A stretch of DNA of 64,000 nt from contig JAJZBQ010000009.1 of the NCBI GenBank assembly GCA_021798835.1, forward strand, positions 1 through 64,000, in the 5' to 3' direction. Shown one piece after another: positions 8,488 through 16,650 of the stretch (position 1 is its first letter; each line of letters begins with the position of its first letter). The position numbers were made by a program, and so were the translations under genes. The notes under the pieces are model-generated. The model had not been told where the DNA came from. It saw only the letters and a program-made list of their open reading frames with translations, and did not search any database. Source of the stretch: Pseudomonadota bacterium. GTDB taxonomy: Bacteria > Pseudomonadota > Gammaproteobacteria > Burkholderiales > Ferrovaceae.

Positions 8488-8591
8488 AGGTTGTGGATTT
8501 TGCATGTCGGAATTACGCGGGCCTTTGGTTGTGCTTGGGCTTTGGAACAGGTTCAACAGCGCCCTGGTATGGCATCAAAATTCTTCTTCCG

Positions 8592-8703
8592 ATCTTCTGT
8601 CGAGATTTCGGCGGAAGCGTCGCATTGAGCCAGCAAGTTATCGAGGGTGTAGCGTGGACGTGAGGCTGGTTTCACTACCGGGCAGCCGTTATCAACGGCC
8701 AGG
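8592..8703 (-). pseudogene. Degraded copy of the MazE-type antitoxin gene
   Basis: These 112 bases align without gaps to 1022-1133 inside the antitoxin gene at the window start, with 100 of 112 identical. The minus strand still reads PASRPRYTLDNLLAQCDASAE, but the DNA-binding N-terminus and any toxin are missing. It lies just downstream of tRNA-Val(CAC), which points to a former toxin-antitoxin locus or to an insertion scar beside the tRNA. Confidence 0.75.
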
Positions 8704-8729
8704 CAGAATGTTGGCACACCACTTGTCAG

Positions 8730-8804
8730 TGGTGGGCGATAGTGGGTTCGAACCACTGGCTTCCACCGTGTGAAGGTGGCACTCTACCGCTGAGTTAATC
8801 GCCC
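8730..8804 (-). tRNA. tRNA-Val (anticodon CAC)
   Basis: A 75-base cloverleaf on the minus strand. The acceptor GGGCGAT pairs with ATCGCCC, followed by A and an encoded CCA. The D arm contains CTCAGCGGTAGAG, the anticodon stem CCACC/GGTGG encloses loop TTCACAC with anticodon CAC, and the T arm CAGTGGTTCGAACCCACTA is canonical. It reads GUG valine codons. Confidence 0.93.
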
Positions 8805-8840
8805 GAGAGCAACGAATTATACAGATTCCAGCGTAAGCGC

Positions 8841-9053
8841 TCAATCCCTTGGGACATTTCTCGGTTCCATGCCGAAAAGCAGCAAGCCGAAACCCGTCGG
8901 GCTTACGATCCGATCCGTCTCGCCCAATAACCCCTGCTGACGAAGCAAGCGATTGAAACTGTCAGAACCGACTGCTGCGGAGATGTTTGCTTTCGAGTGA
9001 TAAAAGCCTGGAGCCTCGTTTGACCTCGATGGATCCCCGGATCTGCTGTGGCC
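8841..9053 (-). pseudogene. Possible remnant of an AlbA_2/RecG-like ATP-binding protein
   Basis: Seventy codons are open on the minus strand, ending SDSFNRLLRQQGLLGE, then SPTGFGLLLFG and a stop. The pattern FNRLL...GLL.E.....P...GLLLFG occurs in the middle of AlbA_2-type helix-turn-helix/ATP-binding proteins. There is no start codon, ribosome site or catalytic part, so this would be a relic. The rest of the 8805-9152 gap shows nothing else. The match is by eye and weak. Confidence 0.25.
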
Positions 9054-9152
9054 CTACCCGGTGTTGGTGGAGGAGGCGATCATGGTTGCCGTTCTACGGC
9101 TCATTCCGGCGTGATCGGTTAAAATGGGGACATTATCCCATTCTGGACTTCC

Positions 9153-10274
9153 ATGCTGTTCAGTCGCCTCATCCGCAAGGAATTTGCTCGCACGGCCTTG
9201 ATGGCACTGGCCATCCTGCTGTCGATTCTGCTGACCGTCAGCCTGGTGAAACTGCTGGGATTGGCGGCTGGCGGTTCTCTCTCCGGGGGGGCGGTATTGG
9301 CCATGCTGGCCTTTGGGGCCCTGACCTATTTGCCGGTCCTGCTGTCCGCCTCCATTTTTACGGCGCTGTTGATGTCGTTGACCCGTCTCTACCGTGATTC
9401 AGAAATGGTGGTGTGGCAGAGTTGTGGCCTCAGTTTGCTGCGTTTTGCCCAGCCCATCCTGCGTTTTGCGATTCCCATGGCTTTCGTGGTTGCGTTGCTG
9501 AGTCTGGTCATCTCTCCCTGGGCCATCGGTCAGAAGGCCCAGTACCAGAAAGATCTGGATGTTCAGGATGATACTTCGCAGATTACGCCGGGGGTATTCC
9601 GCGAATCCCATCAGTCTGATCAGGTGTTTTTTGTGGACGCGCTTTCCCAGCGCAAAGAAAAAGTTGCCAATGTCTTTGTCCAGTCGGTGCAGGGGCGCAG
9701 TGTCGGGGTCATTGCCGCCGACAGTGGTCACATGGTCACTCGCCCCAATGGAGATCGGTACGTGGTGCTGGAGCGTGGGCGACGTTATGAGGGAGAACCG
9801 GGAACCCTGAACTATCGCCTGGTGGATTTTGAGAAGGCGCAATTGCGCATCGACCAGCACGGGGTCAGCGCTACGGCTCTATCGGTAAAATCGATGTCGG
9901 TCATCGACTTGTTGCGTCACCCTACCCTGGAGGGTTGGGGGGAACTGCATTGGCGAATTGGATTGCCTCTCAGCCTGCTGGTGCTCTCCCTGTTTGCCTT
10001 GCCGCTTTCCTACCTGAATACCAGGGGGGGACGCTCTACCAACATGATTTTTGCTTTACTGGCCTATATGGTGTACTACAACACCATGAGCATTGCCCAA
10101 GCCTGGGTGGTTCAGGGCAAGTTATCCCCTTTGGTCGGGATATGGCCTGTCCATCTGCTGTTTTTGGGTCTTGCCTGGACCTGGTTGTTGAATCGTCGCC
10201 GCGTTTGGTCCTGGCGTTGGTGGCGTGGGCAACGTCGGGCTGCTCGTGCTGCTGCTCCTCGGCAGCCGGGCTGA
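9153..10274 (+). CDS. lptF: LptF, LPS-export ABC permease
   Basis: A 373-residue YjgP/YjgQ-family permease. It has two N-terminal membrane helices (about residues 15-35 and 55-80), a jelly-roll periplasmic domain (about 120-260; QITPGVFRESHQSDQVFFVD, VLERGRRYEG), and three to four C-terminal helices (LHWRIGLPLSLLVLSLFALPLS). LptF works with LptG and the LptB ATPase to extract LPS and feed it to LptC/LptA. The motif PLSYLNTRGGRS is family-typical. LptG, which usually follows LptF, is absent; aceE starts 79 bases after the stop instead. The basic tail RRRVWSWRWWRGQRRAARAAA is longer than usual. Confidence 0.93.
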   Translation: MLFSRLIRKEFARTALMALAILLSILLTVSLVKLLGLAAGGSLSGGAVLAMLAFGALTYLPVLLSASIFTALLMSLTRLYRDSEMVVWQSCGLSLLRFAQPILRFAIPMAFVVALLSLVISPWAIGQKAQYQKDLDVQDDTSQITPGVFRESHQSDQVFFVDALSQRKEKVANVFVQSVQGRSVGVIAADSGHMVTRPNGDRYVVLERGRRYEGEPGTLNYRLVDFEKAQLRIDQHGVSATALSVKSMSVIDLLRHPTLEGWGELHWRIGLPLSLLVLSLFALPLSYLNTRGGRSTNMIFALLAYMVYYNTMSIAQAWVVQGKLSPLVGIWPVHLLFLGLAWTWLLNRRRVWSWRWWRGQRRAARAAAPRQPG

Positions 10275-10353
10275 AAGTCGGAGTTTCAATTGCCCAAGTT
10301 TCCCGCTTTGGGCTAAAATGAACCCATTTGTGCGCATGAATAAGGTTGCTGGC

Positions 10354-13023
10354 ATGATGGCTTCTCCCCCCCCCGATCATGATACCGATCCGCAGGAAAC
10401 TCAGGAATGGCTGGATGCCTTGGCCGGGGTGCTGGTTGAGGAAGGTCCTCAGCGTGCGCATTATCTGCTCGAAAGACTGATCGACAAGGCGCGTCGTTCC
10501 GGGGCCTTTCTGCCTTACAGCGCCAATACCGCTTACATCAACACCATTCCCCCGGCACTGGAAGTTCCCATGCCAGGTGATCCTGAAATGGAATACCGCA
10601 TCCGCTCCATCATCCGTTGGAATGCATTGGCCATGGTTGTACGTGCCAATCAGGGGGGAGGGGAACTGGGTGGTCATATCGCCAGCTTTCAGTCGGCGGC
10701 GACGCTATACGATGTTGGTTTCGATCATTTTTTTCGGGCACCCGGCGATACGCATGGGGGCGACGTGCTTTATACGCAGGGGCATTCCGCGCCTGGCATC
10801 TACGCGCGCGCCTTTGTTGAGGGGCGATTGAGCGAGGAACAACTGGCCAACTTCCGTCGTGAAGTGGATGGAAAGGGGTTATCCAGTTACCCGCATCCGT
10901 GGTTGATGTCCGATTTTTGGCAGATGCCCACGGTTTCCATGGGGCTGGGACCGCTGATGTCCATCTATCAGGCGCGCTTCATGAAGTATCTGCAAAACCG
11001 TAATATCATCAAGACCGAGGGTCGGAAGGTCTGGGCATTCATGGGGGACGGGGAAATGGATGAACCCGAATCCCTGGGGGCCATTTCACTGGCCGCCCGC
11101 GAGAACCTCGACAATCTGATTTTTGTGGTGAACTGCAATCTGCAACGCCTCGACGGGCCGGTGCGGGGCAACGGCAAGATCATTCAGGAACTGGAATCCG
11201 ACTTTCGCGGGGCCGGTTGGAATGTGATCAAACTGATCTGGGGGAGCCCCTGGGATGCCCTGATCGCCAAAGACCAGAGTGGGTTGCTGCTGCAGCGCAT
11301 GATGGAAGCCGTGGATGGAGAATACCAGAGTTTCAAGGCCCATGACGGGGCTTACGTGCGTCAGCATTTCTTTGGCAAATACCCGGAATTGTTGCGTCTG
11401 GTGGCCAATATGTCTGACGACGAAATTTGGCACCTGTCGCGCGGCGGTCATGATGCCTTCAAAGTCTACAATGCCTATCTGGCCGCTGTCAGTCATACCG
11501 GGCAACCCACCGTGATTCTGGCCAAGACCATCAAGGGGTATGGCATGGGGGAAGCAGGAGAAGGACAAAACATCACCCATCAGCAGAAAAAAATGGGGGA
11601 AAGCGCGCTCAAGCAATTCCGCAATCGTTTCAAGATACCCATTCCCGACGAGGTGGTCGCCGACGCGCCATTTTATCGCCCCGCCGCCGATAGCCCGGAA
11701 TCGCGTTATCTGAGGGAACGCCGTGAAGCGCTGGGCGGTTATCTGCCCCAACGTCGCAGCGCCATTGCCCCTTTGCAGACCCCGGAACTGGATTACTTTT
11801 CCCCTGTTCTGGAAGCCAGTGGTGAACGGGAGTTATCTACCACCATGGCGTTTGTGCGTATTCTTACCTTGTTGTTGCGCGATAAAACGCTGGGGCATCT
11901 GGTGGTTCCCATCGTCCCTGATGAATCGCGCACCTTTGGCATGGAAGGCATGTTCCGCAGCCTGGGCATTTATTCATCGGTGGGGCAGTTGTACCAACCC
12001 CAGGATCATGACCAGCTGATGTATTACCGCGAGGATATCCATGGTCAAATTCTTCAGGAAGGAATCAATGAAGCCGGAGCTTTCTCGTCGTGGATCGCAG
12101 CGGCAACTTCCTATTCGACCCATGGCGTCACGACCATTCCTTTTTACATTTTTTATTCGATGTTCGGTTTTCAGCGCATCGGAGATCTGGCGTGGGCCGC
12201 TGGGGATATGCGTTGCCGGGGGTTTTTGATTGGAGGCACGGCAGGTCGCACGACGCTCAATGGAGAAGGACTTCAGCATCAGGATGGGCATAGTCAGGTT
12301 CACGCCTCCTTCATCCCCAACTGTGTCTCCTATGATCCCACCTATGCCTATGAACTGGCGGTCATTGTTCAAGATGGTCTGAAACGCATGGTGGAACATC
12401 AGGAAAATGTCTTCTACTACATCACCGCCATGAATGAAAACTACCCCCATCCGGCACTTCCGGATGGCGCGCGTGAAGGTATTCTCAAGGGGATGTATTG
12501 CCTGCATGATACCGTGGTCGATAGTGGGCCCTGTGTTCAGTTGCTCGGTTCTGGTACCATCCTGCGCGAAGTGGAGGCGGCGGCACAATTGTTGGCCGAA
12601 GATTGGGGGGTATCCAGTCGTGTGTGGAGTTGTCCCAGTTTCAACGAGTTGGCCCGCGAGGGACAAGCCACGCTACGGCATAACCGTCACCATCCCGATG
12701 AGCAACCCCGGCAACCCTACGTGAGTGCCTGTCTGTCAACAACCCGTGGTCCGGTGATCGCTGCCAGCGACTATATCAAGGCGTTTACCGAGCAGATTCG
12801 TGCTTTCGTTCCGGGACGTTATGTGACCTTGGGGACCGATGGCTTCGGTCGTTCCGATACGCGAGCAAAACTGCGTCACTTTTTTGAAGTGGACCGTTAT
12901 TACGTGGTTCAGGCTGCACTTCATGCCTTGGTCGAGGAGGGTGTGTTGCCCGCTTCACGAGTCGCTGAAGCGCAACGCAAATATGGCCTGGATCCCGATA
13001 AATCCTTACCCACCACGGTGTAA
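10354..13023 (+). CDS. aceE: Pyruvate dehydrogenase E1 component (homodimeric type)
   Basis: An 889-residue protein, the normal size for AceE. It decarboxylates pyruvate with thiamine diphosphate and passes the acetyl group to E2 (AceF). ETQEWLDALAGVL at the N-terminus, GHIASFQSAATLYDVGFDHFF, the ThDP motif GDGEMDEPES, and RTFGMEGMFR with YREDIHGQILQEGINEAGA are all present. Upstream in-frame ATGs exist at 10318 and 10336; I chose 10354 because AAGG lies 8 bases before it and homologues begin shortly before the TQEWLDAL block. No aceF or lpd follows; an APC permease starts 3 bases after the stop, so E2 and E3 must be encoded elsewhere. Confidence 0.95.
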   Translation: MMASPPPDHDTDPQETQEWLDALAGVLVEEGPQRAHYLLERLIDKARRSGAFLPYSANTAYINTIPPALEVPMPGDPEMEYRIRSIIRWNALAMVVRANQGGGELGGHIASFQSAATLYDVGFDHFFRAPGDTHGGDVLYTQGHSAPGIYARAFVEGRLSEEQLANFRREVDGKGLSSYPHPWLMSDFWQMPTVSMGLGPLMSIYQARFMKYLQNRNIIKTEGRKVWAFMGDGEMDEPESLGAISLAARENLDNLIFVVNCNLQRLDGPVRGNGKIIQELESDFRGAGWNVIKLIWGSPWDALIAKDQSGLLLQRMMEAVDGEYQSFKAHDGAYVRQHFFGKYPELLRLVANMSDDEIWHLSRGGHDAFKVYNAYLAAVSHTGQPTVILAKTIKGYGMGEAGEGQNITHQQKKMGESALKQFRNRFKIPIPDEVVADAPFYRPAADSPESRYLRERREALGGYLPQRRSAIAPLQTPELDYFSPVLEASGERELSTTMAFVRILTLLLRDKTLGHLVVPIVPDESRTFGMEGMFRSLGIYSSVGQLYQPQDHDQLMYYREDIHGQILQEGINEAGAFSSWIAAATSYSTHGVTTIPFYIFYSMFGFQRIGDLAWAAGDMRCRGFLIGGTAGRTTLNGEGLQHQDGHSQVHASFIPNCVSYDPTYAYELAVIVQDGLKRMVEHQENVFYYITAMNENYPHPALPDGAREGILKGMYCLHDTVVDSGPCVQLLGSGTILREVEAAAQLLAEDWGVSSRVWSCPSFNELAREGQATLRHNRHHPDEQPRQPYVSACLSTTRGPVIAASDYIKAFTEQIRAFVPGRYVTLGTDGFGRSDTRAKLRHFFEVDRYYVVQAALHALVEEGVLPASRVAEAQRKYGLDPDKSLPTTV

Positions 13024-13026
13024 CTC

Positions 13027-15006
13027 ATGGCTCAGACAAACAGCGGTTTATTCAGACAAGTCAAAGAATTGCTGTTTGGTCCTGCGCGTGATCCGTTTTC
13101 TCCGGAAACGCGCCAGCATATTGCGCTCATGGCTTTTTACGCATGGGTGGGATTGGGAGCAGATGGTTTGTCGTCTTCGGCCTATGGACCGGAAGAAGCT
13201 TTCAAGGCATTGGGTACCCATACGCATCTGAGCCTCTATCTGGCGCTGGCGACTGCCTTTACGGTGTTTCTGATTTCTACGGCCTACAATCAGGTCATTG
13301 AGTTGTTCCCCTCCGGGGGGGGCGGATACAAGGTGGCGACCCAATTGATTGGTCCTCACGCGGGGCTCGTCAGTGGCGCCGCTCTTATCGTGGATTATGT
13401 CCTGACCATTGCCATCTCGGTGGCCAGTGGGGTAGATGCTGTATTCAGTTCTCTTCCGGCACACTGGCAAAGCCACAAGTTGATGGTGGAACTGGGTTTG
13501 ACCGTATTCCTGATCTTTCTGAATCTGCGCGGGATGAAGGAAAGTATCCGGGTCCTTACGCCGATCTTCATGGGATTCGTCATCAGCCATGTTCTTATCA
13601 TCGTCTATGGCGTAGCCATGCGCGGCCACGAGTTGCCGACTATCGTGGCCCAGACCTTGCATGAAACTTCCGCGCTCTCCAGCCAGATGGGTTGGGTATT
13701 CGTCGCCTCTCTGTTTCTGCGTGCCTATTCTCTGGGCGGAGGAACCTACACGGGGATCGAGGCCGTTTCCAACAATGTGCAGGTCCTCAAGGAACCGCGT
13801 GTTCATACCGGAAAACTGACCATGTTCTACATGGCACTGTCCCTGGCTTTTACTGCGGGCGGAATTATTCTCCTTTATCTGCTGTGGAATGCCGTGCCTT
13901 CTGCCAATGGGGAAACACTCAATGCCGTGGCTTTCCGTTCGGTGATCGCTTCCCTGGGGCTCGGTTCGGGAGTTTCCTTCACCCTGTTGACCATTCTGCT
14001 CATGCTGGAAGGGGCGTTGCTCTACGTGGCCGCCAATACCGGGTTGCTGGGTGGGCCTGCCGTTCTGGCCAATATGGCCAATGACCGTTGGGTGCCCAGT
14101 CAGTTCAGTTCCCTGTCGAGTCGTTTGGTGACCAAGTACGGCATCCTGATCATGGGGTTGGCCGCCTTGCTGATTCTGTTGTGGAGTGGCGGGGTCGTGG
14201 ACCTTCTGGCCGTACTCTACAGTATCAACGTATTTTTGACCTTCAGCCTGTCCTTGCTGGGATTGACCCTTTACTGGTGGAGGCACCGCGAACATCCTCA
14301 CTGGGCTCTGCGCTTGTTCATCTCTCTGGTCGGTCTGGTGGTCTGTGCGGGTATTTTGGTGGTTACGTTGACGGAAAAGTTTTTTGAAGGAGGGTGGATG
14401 ACCGTGGTCATCACCAGTGCAGTGATTGGGGTCTGTCTGCTGATTCGGCGGCATTACCGAGAGACTTCTGCGCAGATGACCAAGGCCGATCAATTGCTGT
14501 CTGCGCTGCCGGCCCATCCGGTAGATGTGCCGGTTCCGCTGAACCCCGACGCTCCCACGGCAGCCTTTTTCATCAACCGTTCCAAGGGTTCGGGGATGCA
14601 TACCTTGCTTTGGGTACAGCGCCTGTTTCCGGGTATCTACCGCAATTTCATCTTTATCAGTGTGGGAGCCATAGATACCCAGAGTTACGGAGGCGAAGGC
14701 TCTATGGATGGTCTGCGCGAGGCGGTGCATTCCTCCTGCGATTACTACGTCAATTTCTGTCATCAAAATGGGATTGCGGCCAAATCCTACGAAGGCTATG
14801 GGACTGACCGTATTGCCGAATTGACGGCTCTGGCCCAACAAGTGCAACAGGATTTTCCCAATTGTATTTTCTTTGCCAGTAAGTTGATTTTTGTGCATGA
14901 CAACTGGTTGACGCGCATCCTGCACAACCAGACGGCCTTGCAGATGCAACGTATCCTCCATCTGCAAGGCATGACCATGGTGATTCTTCCGATGAAGGTG
15001 GAATGA
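13027..15006 (+). CDS. APC-family permease (amino acid or cation transporter)
   Basis: A 659-residue protein with about 12 membrane helices in residues 40-490 and a soluble C-terminal domain (about 490-659). Features such as GLGADGLSSSAYGPEEAF, FPSGGGGYKVATQLIG, LRAYSLGGGTYTGIEAVSNN and LLLIEGALLYVAANTG-like stretches match APC-superfamily transporters often annotated as amino acid permeases. GSGMHTLLWVQRLFP and VDTQSYGG-type sequences in the soluble part are seen in large APC/KUP-like proteins. Substrate cannot be told. It starts 3 bases after aceE and is probably cotranscribed with it, but a functional link is unclear. Confidence 0.8.
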   Translation: MAQTNSGLFRQVKELLFGPARDPFSPETRQHIALMAFYAWVGLGADGLSSSAYGPEEAFKALGTHTHLSLYLALATAFTVFLISTAYNQVIELFPSGGGGYKVATQLIGPHAGLVSGAALIVDYVLTIAISVASGVDAVFSSLPAHWQSHKLMVELGLTVFLIFLNLRGMKESIRVLTPIFMGFVISHVLIIVYGVAMRGHELPTIVAQTLHETSALSSQMGWVFVASLFLRAYSLGGGTYTGIEAVSNNVQVLKEPRVHTGKLTMFYMALSLAFTAGGIILLYLLWNAVPSANGETLNAVAFRSVIASLGLGSGVSFTLLTILLMLEGALLYVAANTGLLGGPAVLANMANDRWVPSQFSSLSSRLVTKYGILIMGLAALLILLWSGGVVDLLAVLYSINVFLTFSLSLLGLTLYWWRHREHPHWALRLFISLVGLVVCAGILVVTLTEKFFEGGWMTVVITSAVIGVCLLIRRHYRETSAQMTKADQLLSALPAHPVDVPVPLNPDAPTAAFFINRSKGSGMHTLLWVQRLFPGIYRNFIFISVGAIDTQSYGGEGSMDGLREAVHSSCDYYVNFCHQNGIAAKSYEGYGTDRIAELTALAQQVQQDFPNCIFFASKLIFVHDNWLTRILHNQTALQMQRILHLQGMTMVILPMKVE

Positions 15007-15133
15007 GTTTCTTGGTTGCGGTTTCAGGGGAACTTGTTGTGAGTATGAGGGTCAACACGAGGTGAGCGCCCGTCGTCTGGTCGAGGTCAGGTCGCTGGGC
15101 GGTGTGGTGTATCGTTACTGAGGGCAATGTGAC

Positions 15134-15565
15134 ATGAAAAGAATTTTTCCCTGTGTCTTGGCGACCGTGGCACTTGCGGGTACGCTGTTTTCCAGTTCGT
15201 CGTTTGCTTGGGAGCGTGGCTGGGGCTGGGGTGGTGTCGGCTTTCTGACGGGAGCCATGGTGGGGGCTGAACTGGCCAATCCCTATCGCTATTATGGCTA
15301 CCCATATTACCCGGCTCCCGTGGTGTATTCCGCTCCTCCCGTGGTCATACAACAGCAACCGGCCTCTGTGGTCTATTCATCTGCGGCAGCTCCGGTGCAG
15401 ATGGCGGCTCCTCCCGCCGCTCGGATGACCCCACCGCCTCAGTCGGCCAGCGCCCGCAATGAGTGGTATTACTGCGAGTCTGCCAAGGGGTATTACCCTT
15501 ATGTCAAGCAATGTCCGGAACCATGGCATGCTGTACCCGCCAGTCCACCGGGTCCGGCGCACTGA
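15134..15565 (+). CDS. Small exported protein, Tyr/Pro/Ala-rich
   Basis: A 143-residue protein with a clear signal peptide (MKRIFP then a hydrophobic core, probable cleavage after SSFA near residue 25). The mature part opens with WERGWGWGGVGFLTGAMVGAEL, followed by a low-complexity Tyr/Pro/Ala/Val region, and closes with YYCESAKGYYPYVKQCPEPW, a two-cysteine tail seen in many small exported proteobacterial proteins. Probably periplasmic or surface-associated. Function unknown. Confidence 0.75.
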   Translation: MKRIFPCVLATVALAGTLFSSSSFAWERGWGWGGVGFLTGAMVGAELANPYRYYGYPYYPAPVVYSAPPVVIQQQPASVVYSSAAAPVQMAAPPAARMTPPPQSASARNEWYYCESAKGYYPYVKQCPEPWHAVPASPPGPAH

Positions 15566-15572
15566 TCGGTAA

Positions 15573-15735
15573 TCAGCGGCTTGAGCCGTTTTTGTCTTCG
15601 GGAGAGGTTACCAGGTACAGCGATACGGGATTGTCGGCATCCTGAAGGTCCTTGATGTGAAAGTCGGCGTTGCCGTCTACTCCCCATGGTGGAGATGGCT
15701 CCGGACTTCTCGGTGGGGGCCTTGATCAAAGAATA
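15573..15735 (-). pseudogene. Remnant of a TraG/VirD4 coupling protein
   Basis: Two minus-strand frames together give KAPTEKSGAIST, then NADFHIKDLQDADNPVSL followed by YLVTSPEDK, then RLKPLI. The order (R/K)(E/S)xSGxxST ... (D/E)F.I.DL....PVSLYLV..P.DK.RLKPLI is the C-terminal Walker-B-side region of TraG/VirD4 conjugation coupling ATPases. The pieces are in different frames, so at least two frameshifts have occurred. It points to a former conjugative element here. Confidence 0.5.
15577..15593 (+). terminator. Weak intrinsic terminator
   Basis: CGGC-TTGA-GCCG followed by five T, 11 bases after the stop of the exported-protein gene. The stem is only 4 bp, so efficiency is doubtful. Confidence 0.35.
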
Positions 15736-15737
15736 CG

Positions 15738-16034
15738 TTAGCTATGCACAGCTTCTGCCCGGATATGGATGCCCAAAGCGCGAATGACTTTGATGATGGT
15801 GGAAAATTCGGGATTACCGCTATCAGACAACGCCTTGTACAGCCCCTCACGGCTCATCCCGGTATCATGAGCCAACCTGGTCATGCCACGGGCGCGTGCA
15901 ATGGTGCCCAGAGCGTGGCGGATCAGTGTGCCATCCCCAGGATCTTCCTCCAGGCAGGCATCAAAATACGCAGCGATGTCTTCTTCCGTCTTGAGATAAT
16001 CCGCACTGTCCCAGTGAGAAAATTTTTCGGCCAT
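15738..16034 (-). CDS. HigA-type antitoxin (addiction-module antidote, helix-turn-helix)
   Basis: A 98-residue protein of the addiction-module antidote family, which represses its own operon and neutralises the partner RelE/HigB-like toxin. The N-terminus (DSADYLKTEEDIAAYFDACLEE) and the helix-turn-helix part (RARGMTRLAHDTGMSREGLYKAL, SDSGNPEFSTIIKVIRALGI) match that family closely. It follows the toxin gene by 3 bases on the minus strand; toxin-first order is normal for this HigBA-like class. Intact by length and motifs. Confidence 0.88.
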   Translation of the reverse strand: MAEKFSHWDSADYLKTEEDIAAYFDACLEEDPGDGTLIRHALGTIARARGMTRLAHDTGMSREGLYKALSDSGNPEFSTIIKVIRALGIHIRAEAVHS

Positions 16035-16037
16035 GCT

Positions 16038-16334
16038 TCACTCCTTCCATTCCATGGATATCTGGATTGCCCGCTCGATGTCCACCGCCTGCGTGCTTTT
16101 GTCACCGCCCGCCAACAACACAATGATCAGCGGGCCCCGACGCATGAAATACACTCGATAACCCGGTCCGACATCAATACGCATTTCGGAAATTCCTTCC
16201 CGCAGGAGTTTGGTGTCGCCAGGATTTCCGGCAACCATGCGGTCAATGCGGGCCTGAATACGCACCCGCGCTATCCGGTCTTTCAGTCCCAGCAGCCACC
16301 GTTCGAAGGTTTCCGTTTTGATGATCTCGAACAT
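16038..16334 (-). CDS. HigB/RelE-type toxin
   Basis: A 98-residue protein starting MFEIIKTETFERWLLGLKDRIA. RIQARIDRMVAGNPGDTKLL, ISEMRIDVGPGYRVYF and IIVLLAGGDKSTQ..DI are hallmarks of the RelE-like addiction-module killer family (mRNA interferases). An in-frame ATG six codons upstream lies inside the operator palindrome, so the ATG at 16334 is the better start. It is the first gene of the pair, followed by its antitoxin. A perfect 18-bp palindrome sits 9 bases upstream. No truncation seen. Confidence 0.88.
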   Translation of the reverse strand: MFEIIKTETFERWLLGLKDRIARVRIQARIDRMVAGNPGDTKLLREGISEMRIDVGPGYRVYFMRRGPLIIVLLAGGDKSTQAVDIERAIQISMEWKE

Positions 16335-16342
16335 GGGCAAAT

Positions 16343-16360
16343 TGTAAACCATGGTTTACA
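16343..16360. promoter_or_regulatory. Perfect 18-bp palindrome, operator of the HigB/HigA-type pair
   Basis: TGTAAACCATGGTTTACA reads the same on both strands and ends 9 bases before the toxin start. Its size and place fit the binding site of the helix-turn-helix antitoxin as a dimer. Confidence 0.65.
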
Positions 16361-16394
16361 GATTAGCAAGTAAAACCCATTGATACCTGCTGCC

Positions 16395-16487
16395 TCAGGC
16401 AGCGCATCCATGAAGGTCCTGCCACTGGTCGGTTTTCTCGACCCGCTGCACTTTGAAGCCGGGGAGGTTCAGGATATTCGCGGGCAT
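16395..16487 (-). pseudogene. ISL3-family transposase N-terminal fragment
   Basis: The minus strand starts at an ATG and reads MPANILNLPGFKVQRVEK, followed by TDQW and an early stop. ILNLPGFKV.RVE.T is the conserved N-terminus of ISL3-family transposases (zinc-binding domain upstream of the DDE core). Only about 30 codons remain. The stretch 16488-16650 next to it has an open minus frame (QSVADMIRAALDVPDAIYAD) that I could not assign. Confidence 0.6.
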
Positions 16488-16650
16488 GGATCAATGCGTC
16501 TCCATGCTGGCGATGTACAGCGCCGACCCATCGGCATAGATAGCATCCGGGACATCCAGCGCAGCCCGGATCATGTCGGCGACAGATTGGCCCGTCACGC
16601 CACATACGGCATGCCGAGGCGGACAAGTTTTTTCAATACATCTGTTGCCC

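Noticed and set aside
13048..14967. A 639-codon open frame antisense to the APC permease
   Set aside because: It is Gln/His/Arg-rich without family motifs and mirrors the codon use of the sense gene, which has clear membrane and APC features.
16488..16650. Minus-strand open frame with QSVADMIRAALDVPDAIYAD
   Set aside because: It looks protein-like, but it has no start with a ribosome site and I could not place it in a family; left unannotated apart from a note.
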